A DNA stretch of 64,000 nt, from NCBI GenBank assembly GCA_026004615.1, contig BPJM01000004.1, positions 310,001-374,000 on the forward strand. Reading direction: 5' to 3'. Under the pieces are notes generated by a model. It had not been told where the DNA came from and made no database searches. It was given only the letters and a program-made list of their open reading frames with translations. Below are positions 53,513 through 62,769 of this stretch, in pieces; positions within the stretch are counted from its first letter, which is position 1, and the number at the start of each line of letters is the position of its first letter. A program made the translations under genes and the position numbers. Source of the DNA: Planctomycetota bacterium. Its GTDB lineage: Bacteria; Planctomycetota; J058; J103.

Positions 53513-55162
53513 TTACGGCCGGTAGCGGTGCGCGATCGGCATCCGGCGGCCGAAGCCGAACGCCTTGCGGGTGACGCGGATGCCGGGCGGGGCCTGGCGG
53601 CGCTTGTACTCGGCGCGATCGACCAGCTGCACGATGCGCTCGACGGTGGCGCGCTCGATCCCGGTCGCAGCGGCGATCGCCGCGGGCGCCTGGCCCTGTT
53701 CGATGTACGCTTCCAGCACCCGGTCCAGCAGCTCGTAGGGCGGGAGCGTGTCCTGGTCGGTCTGGCCCTCGCGCAGCTCCGCCGACGGCGCCTTGGTGAA
53801 GCAGCGCGCCGGGATGAGCTCGCGCTCGCGGTTGAGCAGGCGCGCCAGCTCGTAGACCAGCGTCTTGGGCACATCGGAGATCAGCGCCAGCCCGCCGGAC
53901 AGATCCCCGTACAGCGTGCAGTAGCCCACCGCCAGCTCGCTCTTGTTGCCGGTGGACAGCACCAGATGCCCCAGCTTGTTCGAGATCGCCATGAGCAGCA
54001 TGCCGCGCAGCCGCGCCTGCAGGTTCTCCTCGGCGACGTCGAACGGCCGGCCGGCGAACACCGGGGCCAGCACCTCCAGCAGCGCCGCATAGGGGCCCTC
54101 GATCGGAAGGGTCAGGAGCTCGATCCCCAGGTTGTGTGCCAGGGCCGCGGCATCCTCGAGCGAGTGCGCGCTGGAGTAGCGCGAGGGCATGCGGACCCCG
54201 AGCACGCGGTCGGGGCCGAGCGCGCGTGCGGCGATCGCCGCCACCAGCGAGCTGTCGATGCCCCCGCTGAGCCCCACCACCACCCGCTCGAAGGCGCCGG
54301 TCTTGCGCATGTAGTCGCGCAGTCCCAGCTCCAGCGCCAGCAGCACGCGCTCGGTCTCCCCGCCCGCGGGCTCGGGGCGGATCTCGCCGTGCCCGCTCGC
54401 CAGATCGACCAGCACCAGATCCTCGGCGAAGGCGGCGCCGCGCGCGATCAGCGCGCCCTCGCCATCGATCGCCAGCGAGGTGCCGTCGAACACCAGCTCG
54501 TCCTGGCCGCCGACCTGGTTGACGAACAGCACCGGCAGGCCGCATTTCTTGGCGTTGCGCCGCACCAGCGTGTGCCGCACCGCCGTCTTGCCCCGGTTCC
54601 ACGGCGAGGCGGCGATGTTGAGCACGAACGACGGCCCGTCCCCGAGCAGCGGCTCCAGCGGGTCGCGCCCGTAGCGGCGGCCCTGCCAGTAGAAGTCCTC
54701 CAGCCACAGGTCCTCGCAGATCGTGACCGCGACCGGCTGGCCCCGGATGCGCGCGCACTGCACCTCGCGCGCCGGCTCGAAGTACCGCCCCTCGTCGAAG
54801 ACGTCGTAGGTCGGCAGCAGCGACTTGCGGTGGATCGAACGGATGCGGCCATCCTCGCAGCACGCCGCCGCGTTGTGCAGCGGGTTGCCCTGGCTGCTCT
54901 CGTTGCGGTCGACGAAGCCGACCACCAGCGCCGGCCCGCCGCGGGTGCGCGCGGCCAGCGCCTCGACCGCCTCGCGCGAGCGCTCGGCGAACTCGGGCTT
55001 CTCCAGCAGGTCCTTGGGCGGATAGCCGCACACCGCCAGCTCGGGCGCCGCCACCAGGTCTGCGCCCGCGGCGCGGCCCGCCTCGTAGGCGCGCGCGATG
55101 CGCTCGACGTTGCCGGCGAAATCGCCGACGGTCGGGTTCAGCTGTGCCAGGGCCACCCGCAT
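53513..55162 (-). CDS. nadE: Glutamine-dependent NAD+ synthetase
   Basis: Converts deamido-NAD to NAD using glutamine nitrogen. The 549-residue two-domain enzyme has an N-terminal nitrilase-type glutaminase (E in APELAVCGYPPKD, K in IHRKSLLPTYDVFDE, C in VTICEDLW) and a C-terminal synthetase with the PPi loop VVGLSGGIDSSLVAAIA, STGNKSELAVGYCTLYGD and the late KAPSAELREGQTDQD. The ATG at 55162 has GGAG seven bases upstream; the ATG at 55177 does not. It is convergent with proA. Family assignment is very secure. Confidence 0.96.
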   Translation of the reverse strand: MRVALAQLNPTVGDFAGNVERIARAYEAGRAAGADLVAAPELAVCGYPPKDLLEKPEFAERSREAVEALAARTRGGPALVVGFVDRNESSQGNPLHNAAACCEDGRIRSIHRKSLLPTYDVFDEGRYFEPAREVQCARIRGQPVAVTICEDLWLEDFYWQGRRYGRDPLEPLLGDGPSFVLNIAASPWNRGKTAVRHTLVRRNAKKCGLPVLFVNQVGGQDELVFDGTSLAIDGEGALIARGAAFAEDLVLVDLASGHGEIRPEPAGGETERVLLALELGLRDYMRKTGAFERVVVGLSGGIDSSLVAAIAARALGPDRVLGVRMPSRYSSAHSLEDAAALAHNLGIELLTLPIEGPYAALLEVLAPVFAGRPFDVAEENLQARLRGMLLMAISNKLGHLVLSTGNKSELAVGYCTLYGDLSGGLALISDVPKTLVYELARLLNRERELIPARCFTKAPSAELREGQTDQDTLPPYELLDRVLEAYIEQGQAPAAIAAATGIERATVERIVQLVDRAEYKRRQAPPGIRVTRKAFGFGRRMPIAHRYRP

Positions 55163-55343
55163 CGGTTCGCTCCGCATCCGCACTGGATCGCATGCCGGGA
55201 CTGCCCGCCACGGTGACGCTGGTACCGCAAGTGCATCCTGCTGCGCGCAGCGGCACCAGGGGCGGCGGCCGGCGCGAGCCGCGCGCTCGAGCCGCGCCGC
55301 CGGCGGCGCGCCTCTGCGGCCAGGGTCCGCACGGCGATCGCGT

Positions 55344-56168
55344 TCACGGTCCGGCGCTCTCCTGCAGGGCGAAGCCGCAGAACCGTTCGAACAGCGGCTC
55401 GCCGCCCCGAGCGAACAGGTCGTTGTGCCCGGCACCCGGCACGAGCACCACTTCGGCGCGCGGCAGCGACGCGGCGAGCCGCTCGGACATCGCGGCCGGG
55501 ATGACGGGGTCGCGCGTGCCGTGCACCAGCAGCACCGGCAGCTGGAGCTCGGCCGTCTTGGCCGCGCTGTCGAACCGATCGCGCACCAGCCAGCCGAGCG
55601 GCAGCCCGCCCAGGTGCCAGGCGGCGACCTCGGGGATCGAGGTGTACGCCGAGAGCAATAGCAGCCGTGCCCCGTGACCCCGGCGCGCCATCTCGACCGC
55701 CACCCCGCTGCCGAGCGAGCGGCCGGCGAGCACCGTCCGCGCCGGCGGGACGCCGAGCGCCTGCCGCAGGTGCGCCAGCGCCGCCTCGGCCGCGGCGTAG
55801 ATGGCCCGCTCGCTCGGCCGGCCGCTCTGGCTGGCGGGGCCGTAGCCCGGGTATTCGATCGCGTAGACCCCGAGCCCCCGCGCGTGCAGCCGCTCGGCGA
55901 GCGGGAGCTGGTCGGCGAGCTGCTCGGCGTTGCCGTGGAACCAGACGAGCGTCGGCGCACCCGGCGGCGCGGGCAGGTGCAGCGCGAACGCCGGCCCCGG
56001 TGCCGTCCCGACCGGGATCTCGAGCAGCGCCGCGCCGGGGGGCACCGGCACCGGACGCGGCCGGGGTGCGGGGAAGATCAGCCGGCGCGGCGCGATGCAG
56101 GCGAGCATCCCCGCCACTCCGAGCACTGCCGCCCCGAGCGCCACGCGCCGCACTCGCCGCCGCGCCAA
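55344..56168 (-). CDS. Membrane-anchored alpha/beta hydrolase
   Basis: A 274-residue serine hydrolase of the YfhR/ABHD13-like type. An N-terminal signal-anchor (VALGAAVLGVAGMLAC, about 9-24) is followed by the oxyanion-region WFHGNAEQ, the IEYPGYGPA segment, the nucleophile elbow AGRSLGSGVAVEMA, the acid in HGTRDPVIP and the His in GAGHNDLF. The substrate is unknown. The start is most likely a TTG at 56168, since GGAGG lies nine bases upstream and no ATG/GTG fits the anchor better. It is divergent from the VWA protein gene. Confidence 0.83.
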   Translation of the reverse strand: MARRRVRRVALGAAVLGVAGMLACIAPRRLIFPAPRPRPVPVPPGAALLEIPVGTAPGPAFALHLPAPPGAPTLVWFHGNAEQLADQLPLAERLHARGLGVYAIEYPGYGPASQSGRPSERAIYAAAEAALAHLRQALGVPPARTVLAGRSLGSGVAVEMARRGHGARLLLLSAYTSIPEVAAWHLGGLPLGWLVRDRFDSAAKTAELQLPVLLVHGTRDPVIPAAMSERLAASLPRAEVVLVPGAGHNDLFARGGEPLFERFCGFALQESAGP

Positions 56169-56260
56169 CGGCCCCGTCCTCCGCCGCGCCGCGCGGGTTC
56201 GTGCCCGGCGCCGAGCACCGCGCCAGGCCCGCCGTGCGGTTCGCTTCCAGCTCGGAGCGG

Positions 56261-56289
56261 AGCATAGCAGCGGCGCCGGCAGGCCACAA
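56261..56289 (-). promoter_or_regulatory. Sigma-70-like promoter for the alpha/beta hydrolase gene
   Basis: On the minus strand TTGTGG (56284-56289), a 17-base spacer and TATGCT (56261-56266), about 93 bases before the proposed TTG start. Confidence 0.55.
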
Positions 56290-56353
56290 GCGGGCCCGCC
56301 CGGGCCGGCGTTCGGCTTCGCGCACAGGCCGCGCACCGGCGGCGCGGGGCGGA

Positions 56354-56359
56354 TATAGT
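56354..56359 (+). promoter_or_regulatory. -10 element close to the VWA gene start
   Basis: TATAGT at 56354-56359 ends nine bases before the GTG at 56369, with no good ribosome binding site between them. Transcription from here would give an almost leaderless message. The -35 region is weak. Confidence 0.35.
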
Positions 56360-56368
56360 GGCGGCACC

Positions 56369-59002
56369 GTGGCGATCGAGCTGCCGGTCGGGACGTTCGG
56401 GCTCGCGCTGGCGCTGCTGGGCGCGGCGGTGCTCGCATGCGCGCGCCGCCCGGCGGGCCGGCGGCCCCGGCTGCAGCTCGGGCTGCGGCTTGCGGTGGCG
56501 GTGATGCTTGCCGCCGCGATAGCAGGGCCGCACCTCGCTGCACCCGGCACGGGCACGCGGGTGGTGCTGGAGGACGTCTCGCTGAGCTTCGCGCTGCGGC
56601 GCCAGCGCGCCGCCGAGCTGCTGGCTCGGCTGGAGGCCGGGGCAAGAGCCGCGCGCGGCGGCCACAGCCCCGCCTGGCGCACGCTCCACATCCCGTTTGC
56701 GGCGAGCGCTGGCGGCAGCCCGGATCCGCGGGCGACCGACCTCGGGGCGGCGCTGGCCGCCGGGCTCGCGGCGCTGGGCGGCGCGCCGGGCGACCTGGTG
56801 CTGCTGTCGGACGGGCGTGCCACCGCGCCGGGGGCGCTGCTCGCAGCGGAGCGCGCGGCCGCGCTCGGGGTTCGCATCCATGCGCTCTGCCCGCCGCCGC
56901 TCGAACTGCCCGCGGCCGGCATCACGGCCCTGCGGGGGCCGGCACGCGCGCGGGCCGAGGCGCCGCTGGTGATCGAGGTCCACGCCGGATGGAATGGCCG
57001 GCACGCCCCGCCGGGGAGACCGCACGGCGCGCCGCTCGAGGTGCGGCTCGCCGCGCGCTTGCCGGGCGGGCGGACGCTGGCGCGGCTTGCGGCGGAGTTG
57101 CCAGCTTTTGGGGGCGAGCGGGCGGTGCGGCTCGAACTGCCGCCACCGGCGGGCTGGGCGGACGCGCAGGCGCTGGCCAGCGGGCTGGTACGGCTGGAGG
57201 TGGCGCTCGAGCACCCCCTGCTGGCCGATCCGTGCCCCGAGGACGAGCGGGTGCCGCTGGCGGTGCTGCTGGAGCGAGACCGGCCGCGCCTGCTCGTGGT
57301 CGGTCCGGACCAGGCCAGCGGCGACGGGGGGCGCGCGGCTGCGGCGTTCGGCGCCTGGCTGGAGCAGGGCGGCATCGCCCACGCGGTGCCGGCGAGCGCC
57401 GCCGAGCTGGCGGCCGTGCTCGGCGGCGGTGCGGCGGAGGGGGCGGGGTTCGAGGCGGTGGCGCTGGTGGAGCTGCCCGCCGCCGCGCTCGCGCCCGATG
57501 CGCTCGCGGCGCTGGTGCGGCACCTGGAGGCGGGCGGGGGCGTGTTGGTGCTCGGTGCGCGCCATGCCTTCGGGCCGGGGGGGTATGCCGGCACCGCCCT
57601 GCAGGAGCTGCTGCCGCTCGCCGCGCGCCCGGAGGCCGAACGCGAGCGCGCGCTCGTGCTGCTGGCGGTGCTGGATCGCTCGGGCAGCATGGGCCAGCCG
57701 TTCGGGCCGGGCGCGAGCAAGCTCGCCGCCGCGGTGCGCGCGCTCGGTGAGCTGGCCGGTGCACTGGGGCGGCGCGATCGGCTGGGGCTGGTCGCGTTCG
57801 CCGAGAGGCCGGAGCTGTTGCGCGCGCCGGCGCCGGCGCCGCCGCCCGCGCAGCTCGTGCAGGCGCTGGCAGGGCTGGAGGCCGGCGGCGGGACCGAGCT
57901 GTTCGGCGCGCTCGAGGTCGCGATCGCCCGGGCGCGCCAGGCGGGGGCGGAGCTGGCGGACGGCGAGGACAGCGGAGCGGCCGGGCCGCTGCTGCACGTC
58001 GTGGTGCTGACCGATGGGCGCTCGGATCGCACCCCGGATCCCGAGGCCGCGCTCGAGCGCGTGGCGGCGCTGGCGGCGGCGCCGCCGCGGGTGACGATCA
58101 GCGCGGTCGCGATCGGACCGGATGCCGACCGCGAGCTGCTGCGGCGGCTGGTGCAGCGCAGCGGAGGCGCGGTGTTCGAGGCGGCCGGCGCCGCCGAGCT
58201 GGGGCAGGCGCTGCGGGCGGCGGCGCGGCCGGGCGAGCCCGGGCTGCTGCTCCAGGGGCGGTTCGCGCTCGAGCCCGGTCCTGCCGCGCAGGCGTTCGGA
58301 CTGGGGGCCGAGGCGTTCGCAGGCACCGTCACCGCGCTCGCGCGCACCCGGCTGCGGCCGGCGGCAGCGCTGCTCGCGGCGGCGCGAGGCGCCGGTCCAC
58401 TCGCGGCCGTGTGGGAGCACCGCGGCGGGCGGGTCGCGGCGTACGCGACCGCCGAGATCGCCGCCGCCCCCGCGGTGCTGCGGGCGCTGGTGCAGCAGGT
58501 CGCCGGTCCGCCGGCCGACGCCCTGCCGGGGGTGCGCGCATGGCGCGAGCTCTTGTCCGGCGGCGCGCGCGCGGTGGTCGATCTGGAGGGCCAGGGGGCC
58601 GCCGGGCGGGGGCGTGCGCTGGTGCTGCGGCTGCCGGGAGCGGCCGCGGGCAGTCCGGCCGAGCTGCCCCTGGTGGAGACCGCGCCCGCGCGCTACGAGA
58701 GCCCTCCGCTCGGCCCGGCGGCGGGCGAGCTGGGGCTGGTGCTCGAGCCGGCGGCAGCGCACCCGCGGCTGGCGCGCATCCTGCTCGCGCCGCCGCTCGC
58801 CGAGAGCGCGCTCGACACCCCGGACCTGGCTTTTCTGCGCCGGATCACCGCGCTGAGCGGCGGGCAGCTGCTCCGAGGCGCCCCTGGCGAGCAGCTGCTG
58901 CCGCCGCCGGCGCCCGCCGGGCCCACCACCTCGCTCGCCCCGGCGCTGGCGCTGCTGGCGGCGGCGCTGTTCGTACTCGAGCGCCTGGCCGGTGCCTGGT
59001 GA
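56369..59002 (+). CDS. Membrane protein with VWA and glutamine-amidotransferase-like domains
   Basis: An 877-residue protein of the BatA-like/VWA membrane family. Two hydrophobic helices at the N-terminus (about 8-24 and 34-53) and one at the C-terminus (LAPALALLAAALFVLERL) bracket a large soluble region. A first Rossmann-like domain is followed by a segment resembling class-I GATase folds (GVLVLGARHAFGPGGYAGTALQ), then a VWA domain with MIDAS DRSGSMG, a conserved GGGTELFGALE and VLTDGRSDRTPD. It probably binds metal and a protein partner at the envelope. The MoxR ATPase and DUF58 genes often found with such proteins are absent here. The GTG start has only a weak ribosome binding site. Confidence 0.8.
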   Translation: MAIELPVGTFGLALALLGAAVLACARRPAGRRPRLQLGLRLAVAVMLAAAIAGPHLAAPGTGTRVVLEDVSLSFALRRQRAAELLARLEAGARAARGGHSPAWRTLHIPFAASAGGSPDPRATDLGAALAAGLAALGGAPGDLVLLSDGRATAPGALLAAERAAALGVRIHALCPPPLELPAAGITALRGPARARAEAPLVIEVHAGWNGRHAPPGRPHGAPLEVRLAARLPGGRTLARLAAELPAFGGERAVRLELPPPAGWADAQALASGLVRLEVALEHPLLADPCPEDERVPLAVLLERDRPRLLVVGPDQASGDGGRAAAAFGAWLEQGGIAHAVPASAAELAAVLGGGAAEGAGFEAVALVELPAAALAPDALAALVRHLEAGGGVLVLGARHAFGPGGYAGTALQELLPLAARPEAERERALVLLAVLDRSGSMGQPFGPGASKLAAAVRALGELAGALGRRDRLGLVAFAERPELLRAPAPAPPPAQLVQALAGLEAGGGTELFGALEVAIARARQAGAELADGEDSGAAGPLLHVVVLTDGRSDRTPDPEAALERVAALAAAPPRVTISAVAIGPDADRELLRRLVQRSGGAVFEAAGAAELGQALRAAARPGEPGLLLQGRFALEPGPAAQAFGLGAEAFAGTVTALARTRLRPAAALLAAARGAGPLAAVWEHRGGRVAAYATAEIAAAPAVLRALVQQVAGPPADALPGVRAWRELLSGGARAVVDLEGQGAAGRGRALVLRLPGAAAGSPAELPLVETAPARYESPPLGPAAGELGLVLEPAAAHPRLARILLAPPLAESALDTPDLAFLRRITALSGGQLLRGAPGEQLLPPPAPAGPTTSLAPALALLAAALFVLERLAGAW

Positions 59003-59051
59003 GCGAGCGGGCATCCGCAGCCGCGCCCTCGCCACGCCGCGGCCCGGAGAC

Positions 59052-59079
59052 TTGCTCGCGGCCGTGCGGGCTGTATGCT
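59052..59079 (+). promoter_or_regulatory. Sigma-70-like promoter for the phosphohexomutase gene
   Basis: TTGCTC (59052-59057), a 16-base spacer and TATGCT (59074-59079), about 82 bases upstream of the ATG at 59162. Confidence 0.45.
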
Positions 59080-59161
59080 CGGGCGCGCGGAGCCGCGCCC
59101 GCGGGCAGCAGCAGGCGTGCGGGCTCGCGCAGCTCGATCGACGGAAGGGAAGGCGAGGGCG

Positions 59162-60523
59162 ATGGCAGGCGTGTTCAAGGCGTACGACGTGCGGGGGCTG
59201 TATCCCCAGCAGATCGACGAACGGCTGGTGCGCCGGATCGCCAACCGCTTCGCCGGCCTGCTCGGGCAGGGACCGGTCGTGCTCGGGCGCGACATGCGCA
59301 CCTCCTCACCTCTGCTGCTGGAAGCGGCGGCGGAGGGGCTGCTGGCAGCGGGCCGCGATGTGATCGACCTCGGCATGGTCAGCACGCCCGTGACCTATTT
59401 CGCCACCGCGCGGCGCGCCGCCGCCGGCGGCATCATGGTCACCGCCAGCCACAATCCCGCCGGGTACAACGGGCTCAAGTTCTGCCGCGAGCAGGCGATC
59501 CCGGTCGGCTACGACACGGGACTGGCCCGGATCGAGCGCGCGCTCGCCGAGGGGGCGCCGGAGCTGGAGGGCCCGGCGCGAGGCACGCGCACGCTGGAGG
59601 ACATCGTGCCGGAGGTGGCGGCGTTTCTGCGCGCCGAGGCGGCGCCGCTGATCGAGCGGCGCCGGGGCGAGCCGCCGTACCGGATCGCGATCGATACCGG
59701 CAACGGGGTGGTGGGGCCGCTGGTGGCGCGGCTGACCGCGGGCTGGCCGATCGAGGTGGTGCCGCTGTACTTCGAGCCGGATGGCACCTTCCCGCATCAC
59801 GAGGCCAATCCGCTGAAGGTGGAGAACCTGCGCGATCTGATGGCGGCGGTGCGCGAGCACCGCTGCGCGCTGGGGCTGGCATTCGACGGTGACGGCGACC
59901 GGGTGGCGCTGGTCGATGAGCGGGGCGCGCCGGTGGCGGGCGATGTGCTGACGGCCCTGATCGCGCGGGCGGTGCTGCGGCGGACTGGCCCGGCGACGGT
60001 GCTGTATGACCTGCGGAGCTCGCGCGTGGTGCGCGAGGAGGTACAGCGGCTGGGCGGTCGCGCGATCGAGACGCGGGTGGGGCACGCCTTCATCAAGGAG
60101 GCCATGCGCGAGCACGGCGCGGTGTTCGCCGGCGAGCTGTCGGGCCACTACTATTTCCGGGAGGCGAGCTGTGCCGAGGAGCCGTGGCTGGCGGTGCTGC
60201 GGGTGCTGGAGGAGCTGGCCGGCAGCGGCCGCCCGCTGTCGGCGCTGGTGGCGGAGCTGGAGCGTTACCCGCGCACCGGGGAGCTGAACTTCGCGGTCGA
60301 AGACAAGCAGGCGGCGCTCGCGCGGCTGGCGGAGTCGTTCGCCGATGCCGAGCTGTCGCGGCTGGACGGCCTCACCATCCGGTATCCGACCTGGTGGGCG
60401 AACGTGCGGCCTTCCAACACCGAGCCGCTGCTGCGGCTCAACCTGGAGGCCGACGATGCCGAGACGCTGGCGCAGGCGCGCGAGCGGCTGCTGGCGGCGA
60501 TCGGCAGCGAGCCGGAAGCGTGA
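59162..60523 (+). CDS. Phosphomannomutase/phosphoglucomutase
   Basis: A 453-residue alpha-D-phosphohexomutase interconverting hexose 1- and 6-phosphates for glycan precursor synthesis. All four family loops are visible: the phosphoserine loop TASHNPAGYNGLKF, metal loop DGDGDR, sugar loop GELSGHYYF and phosphate loop RPSNTEPLLRL. The N-terminal FKAYDVRGLYP is typical of bacterial PMM/PGM (AlgC/ManB-like). A purine-rich GAAGGGAAGG precedes the ATG. Which hexose is preferred cannot be read from the motifs. Confidence 0.94.
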   Translation: MAGVFKAYDVRGLYPQQIDERLVRRIANRFAGLLGQGPVVLGRDMRTSSPLLLEAAAEGLLAAGRDVIDLGMVSTPVTYFATARRAAAGGIMVTASHNPAGYNGLKFCREQAIPVGYDTGLARIERALAEGAPELEGPARGTRTLEDIVPEVAAFLRAEAAPLIERRRGEPPYRIAIDTGNGVVGPLVARLTAGWPIEVVPLYFEPDGTFPHHEANPLKVENLRDLMAAVREHRCALGLAFDGDGDRVALVDERGAPVAGDVLTALIARAVLRRTGPATVLYDLRSSRVVREEVQRLGGRAIETRVGHAFIKEAMREHGAVFAGELSGHYYFREASCAEEPWLAVLRVLEELAGSGRPLSALVAELERYPRTGELNFAVEDKQAALARLAESFADAELSRLDGLTIRYPTWWANVRPSNTEPLLRLNLEADDAETLAQARERLLAAIGSEPEA

Positions 60524-60549
60524 GCGGAGTGGGCCCGGCGCGGCTCGGC

Positions 60550-60577
60550 TTGCGCGGCACGCCGCCGCGGCTAGACT
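60550..60577 (+). promoter_or_regulatory. Sigma-70-like promoter for the gene at 60624
   Basis: TTGCGC (60550-60555), a 16-base spacer and TAGACT (60572-60577), about 46 bases upstream of the GTG at 60624. Confidence 0.45.
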
Positions 60578-60623
60578 GGGCAGGCAGACGCCGGGACTGC
60601 CGGCGCGGCGAGGGGGTGCAGGC

Positions 60624-61292
60624 GTGATCGGTCTGTTCGGGCTGCTCGGCGGGCTGTTCCGGAGGCTGCTGCTGCTGGCGGTGGTGCTGGCGGCGTTGGG
60701 TGGTGTGCTCTACTACTCGCACGCGACGAGCGAGCTGCCGGGCGAGCCCGGGGTGCTGCGCAGCACGGGGATCGTGCGCATGACCCCCTCGCTGAGCGGG
60801 GGGCCGCTGTTGGGTCTGATCCCGTACACCTTCGAGACCTACACCAAGCTGCCCGAGGCGCACAACTGGCTGCTCGGGCCGCGCGGCTTCGGCCTGGTGC
60901 AGGCGCGCTACGAATGGAGCCATGCCGAGCAGCGCTGGATGCCGGACCTGGACTTTGCCGCGCGCCAGGCGGACCAGGTCGCCGCGCGCAAGAGCCATGC
61001 GCAAGGCTCGATCGAAGATCTCCTGGCGCGGTTGTCGGATGCCGATCCGGTGGTGCGCGAGGTCGCGAGCAAGGAGCTGCGGATCCGCACCGGAGAGACC
61101 CACGGCTACCGCTATGACGCGCCCGAGTCCGAGCGCGAACAGGCGATCGCGCGCTGGCGCGCGTGGTGGCAGGATCCCGGCAACAAGGCGCGCTATGGCG
61201 CGCGCCGGGCGGTGGAGGTGGTCGACGAGGTGCTGGAGGTGCTGCGGCGCGCTACCGGCTCCGATCGGGATACGAGCGGGACCGGCCGCTAG
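60624..61292 (+). CDS. Membrane-anchored hypothetical protein (222 aa)
   Basis: Family not recognised. A single N-terminal hydrophobic segment (LLLLAVVLAALGGVLYY, about 15-31) suggests an anchored periplasmic protein. A central part (about 45-110) with conserved-looking aromatic positions (IPYTFETYTKLPEAHNW, RYEWSHAEQRW) is followed by one HEAT-like helical pair (IEDLLARLSDADPVVREVAS) and a C-terminal helix. GAGGGGG lies upstream of the GTG start. It is encoded 13 bases before the sigma-54 activator on the same strand, so the two may be functionally linked. Confidence 0.7.
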   Translation: MIGLFGLLGGLFRRLLLLAVVLAALGGVLYYSHATSELPGEPGVLRSTGIVRMTPSLSGGPLLGLIPYTFETYTKLPEAHNWLLGPRGFGLVQARYEWSHAEQRWMPDLDFAARQADQVAARKSHAQGSIEDLLARLSDADPVVREVASKELRIRTGETHGYRYDAPESEREQAIARWRAWWQDPGNKARYGARRAVEVVDEVLEVLRRATGSDRDTSGTGR

Positions 61293-61305
61293 GGAGCCTG
61301 CGCGC

Positions 61306-62733
61306 ATGGGGGAGCGGGCCGCCATCTCGCCGCAGCGCCTGCCGTTCGAGCTCGGCGCGGGCCGGGTGCCCGTCGATCCCGCCACCGTCTCGATCCTCGT
61401 GATCGAGAACGACCCGCTGGACGCGAGCCGGCTCGCCGATGCGCTCGCCGAAGAGGGGTATCGGACCGAGATCGCCCCGGAGCCGCGGGCGGCCCTGCAA
61501 CGCCTGGAGGCACGCGGCTTCGACGTGGTGGTCACCGAGCTGGAGCTCGCGGGCGGGCTGAGTTGCTTCGACGTCTTGCGGGCGGCGCGCGAACGCGAGG
61601 ACGAGACACAGGTGATCGTGCTGACCGCGGATGGCGGGCCCGAGCACGCCGTCCAGGCGATGCTGCACGGGGCGCTCGGCTATCTCAGCAAGCCGGTCAA
61701 CATGGACGAGCTCAAGGCGGTGATCCGGCGCGCCGCCGAGCGGGTCTACCTGGAGCGACACGCCCGCGAGCTCGAGCAACGACTCGATGAGCGATATGGT
61801 TTCGAGGCGATCATCGGCAACTCGCCCCGCATGCAGCGGGTGTTCGAGATCGTCCGCCAGGCGGCGCCGACCAATGCCACGGTGCTGCTGCTCGGCGAGA
61901 GCGGGACCGGCAAGGAGCTGATCGCGCGCACCATCCACCAGAACAGTCCGCGCCGTCACCATCCGTTCGTGGCGCTCAACTGTGCGGCGCTCTCGGAGAG
62001 CATCTTGGAGAGCGAGCTGTTCGGTCACGAGAAGGGTGCCTTCACCGGGGCGAGCCAGCAGCGCAAGGGCCGCTTCGAGTATGCGCACAAGGGCACGCTG
62101 TTTCTCGACGAGGTCGGCGACATGCCCCCCAGCACGCAGGTCAAGCTGTTGCGCGTGCTGGAAGAGCGCGAGATCGTGCGTGTGGGCTCGAACGTGCCGA
62201 TCAAGGTGGACGTGCGGGTGATCGCCGCCACCAACGCCGACCTGGAAGCGATGGTGGAAGAGGGCCGGTTCCGCCGGGATCTGTACTACCGGCTGCGGGT
62301 GGTCACCATCCGCCTGCCGCCGCTGCGCGAGCGACCGACCGACATCCCGCTTTTGATCGAGCACTTCGTGCGCGAGTTCGCCGCCGAGCACGGCAAGGTC
62401 ATCGATGCGGTGACGCCGGAGGCGCGGCGGGTGCTGACCTCGTATCCCTGGCCGGGTAACGTGCGCGAGCTGCGCAATGCGATCGAGCACGCGGTCGTGG
62501 TGGCCACCACCCCGGTCATCGATGTGGGCGATCTGCCCGACTACATCACCGGTGGCCAGCACGAACCGCGTGGTATCGAGGGGCTGGCTGGCCGCTCGCT
62601 GGAGGAGCTGGAGCGAGAGCTGATCCGCCAGACCCTGGAGCTGACCGGTGGCAATCGCGAACAGGCGGCCAGGATGCTCGCCATCGGCGAGCGGACGCTC
62701 TATCGCAAGATCAAGAAATACGGCCTGCGGTGA
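61306..62733 (+). CDS. NtrC-type sigma-54 activator with atypical receiver (Asp to Glu)
   Basis: A 475-residue bacterial enhancer-binding protein. The AAA+ domain is complete: Walker A GESGTGKE, the sigma-54 contact loop GAFTGA, Walker B FLDEVGDMPP and the arginine-finger region RRDLYYRL. The C-terminal Fis-type helix-turn-helix reads NREQAARMLAIGERTLYRKI. The N-terminal receiver (about 28-145) departs from consensus: the phospho-acceptor Asp is Glu (E78 in VVTELEL) and the acidic pair is E34/N35, while T107 and K129 are kept. A constitutive or non-phosphorylated regulator is likely. GGGAG lies ten bases upstream of the ATG. Confidence 0.92.
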   Translation: MGERAAISPQRLPFELGAGRVPVDPATVSILVIENDPLDASRLADALAEEGYRTEIAPEPRAALQRLEARGFDVVVTELELAGGLSCFDVLRAAREREDETQVIVLTADGGPEHAVQAMLHGALGYLSKPVNMDELKAVIRRAAERVYLERHARELEQRLDERYGFEAIIGNSPRMQRVFEIVRQAAPTNATVLLLGESGTGKELIARTIHQNSPRRHHPFVALNCAALSESILESELFGHEKGAFTGASQQRKGRFEYAHKGTLFLDEVGDMPPSTQVKLLRVLEEREIVRVGSNVPIKVDVRVIAATNADLEAMVEEGRFRRDLYYRLRVVTIRLPPLRERPTDIPLLIEHFVREFAAEHGKVIDAVTPEARRVLTSYPWPGNVRELRNAIEHAVVVATTPVIDVGDLPDYITGGQHEPRGIEGLAGRSLEELERELIRQTLELTGGNREQAARMLAIGERTLYRKIKKYGLR

Positions 62734-62769
62734 GGGGCCGGGCCCGCCCGTGGCGGGGGGGCGACGGCG

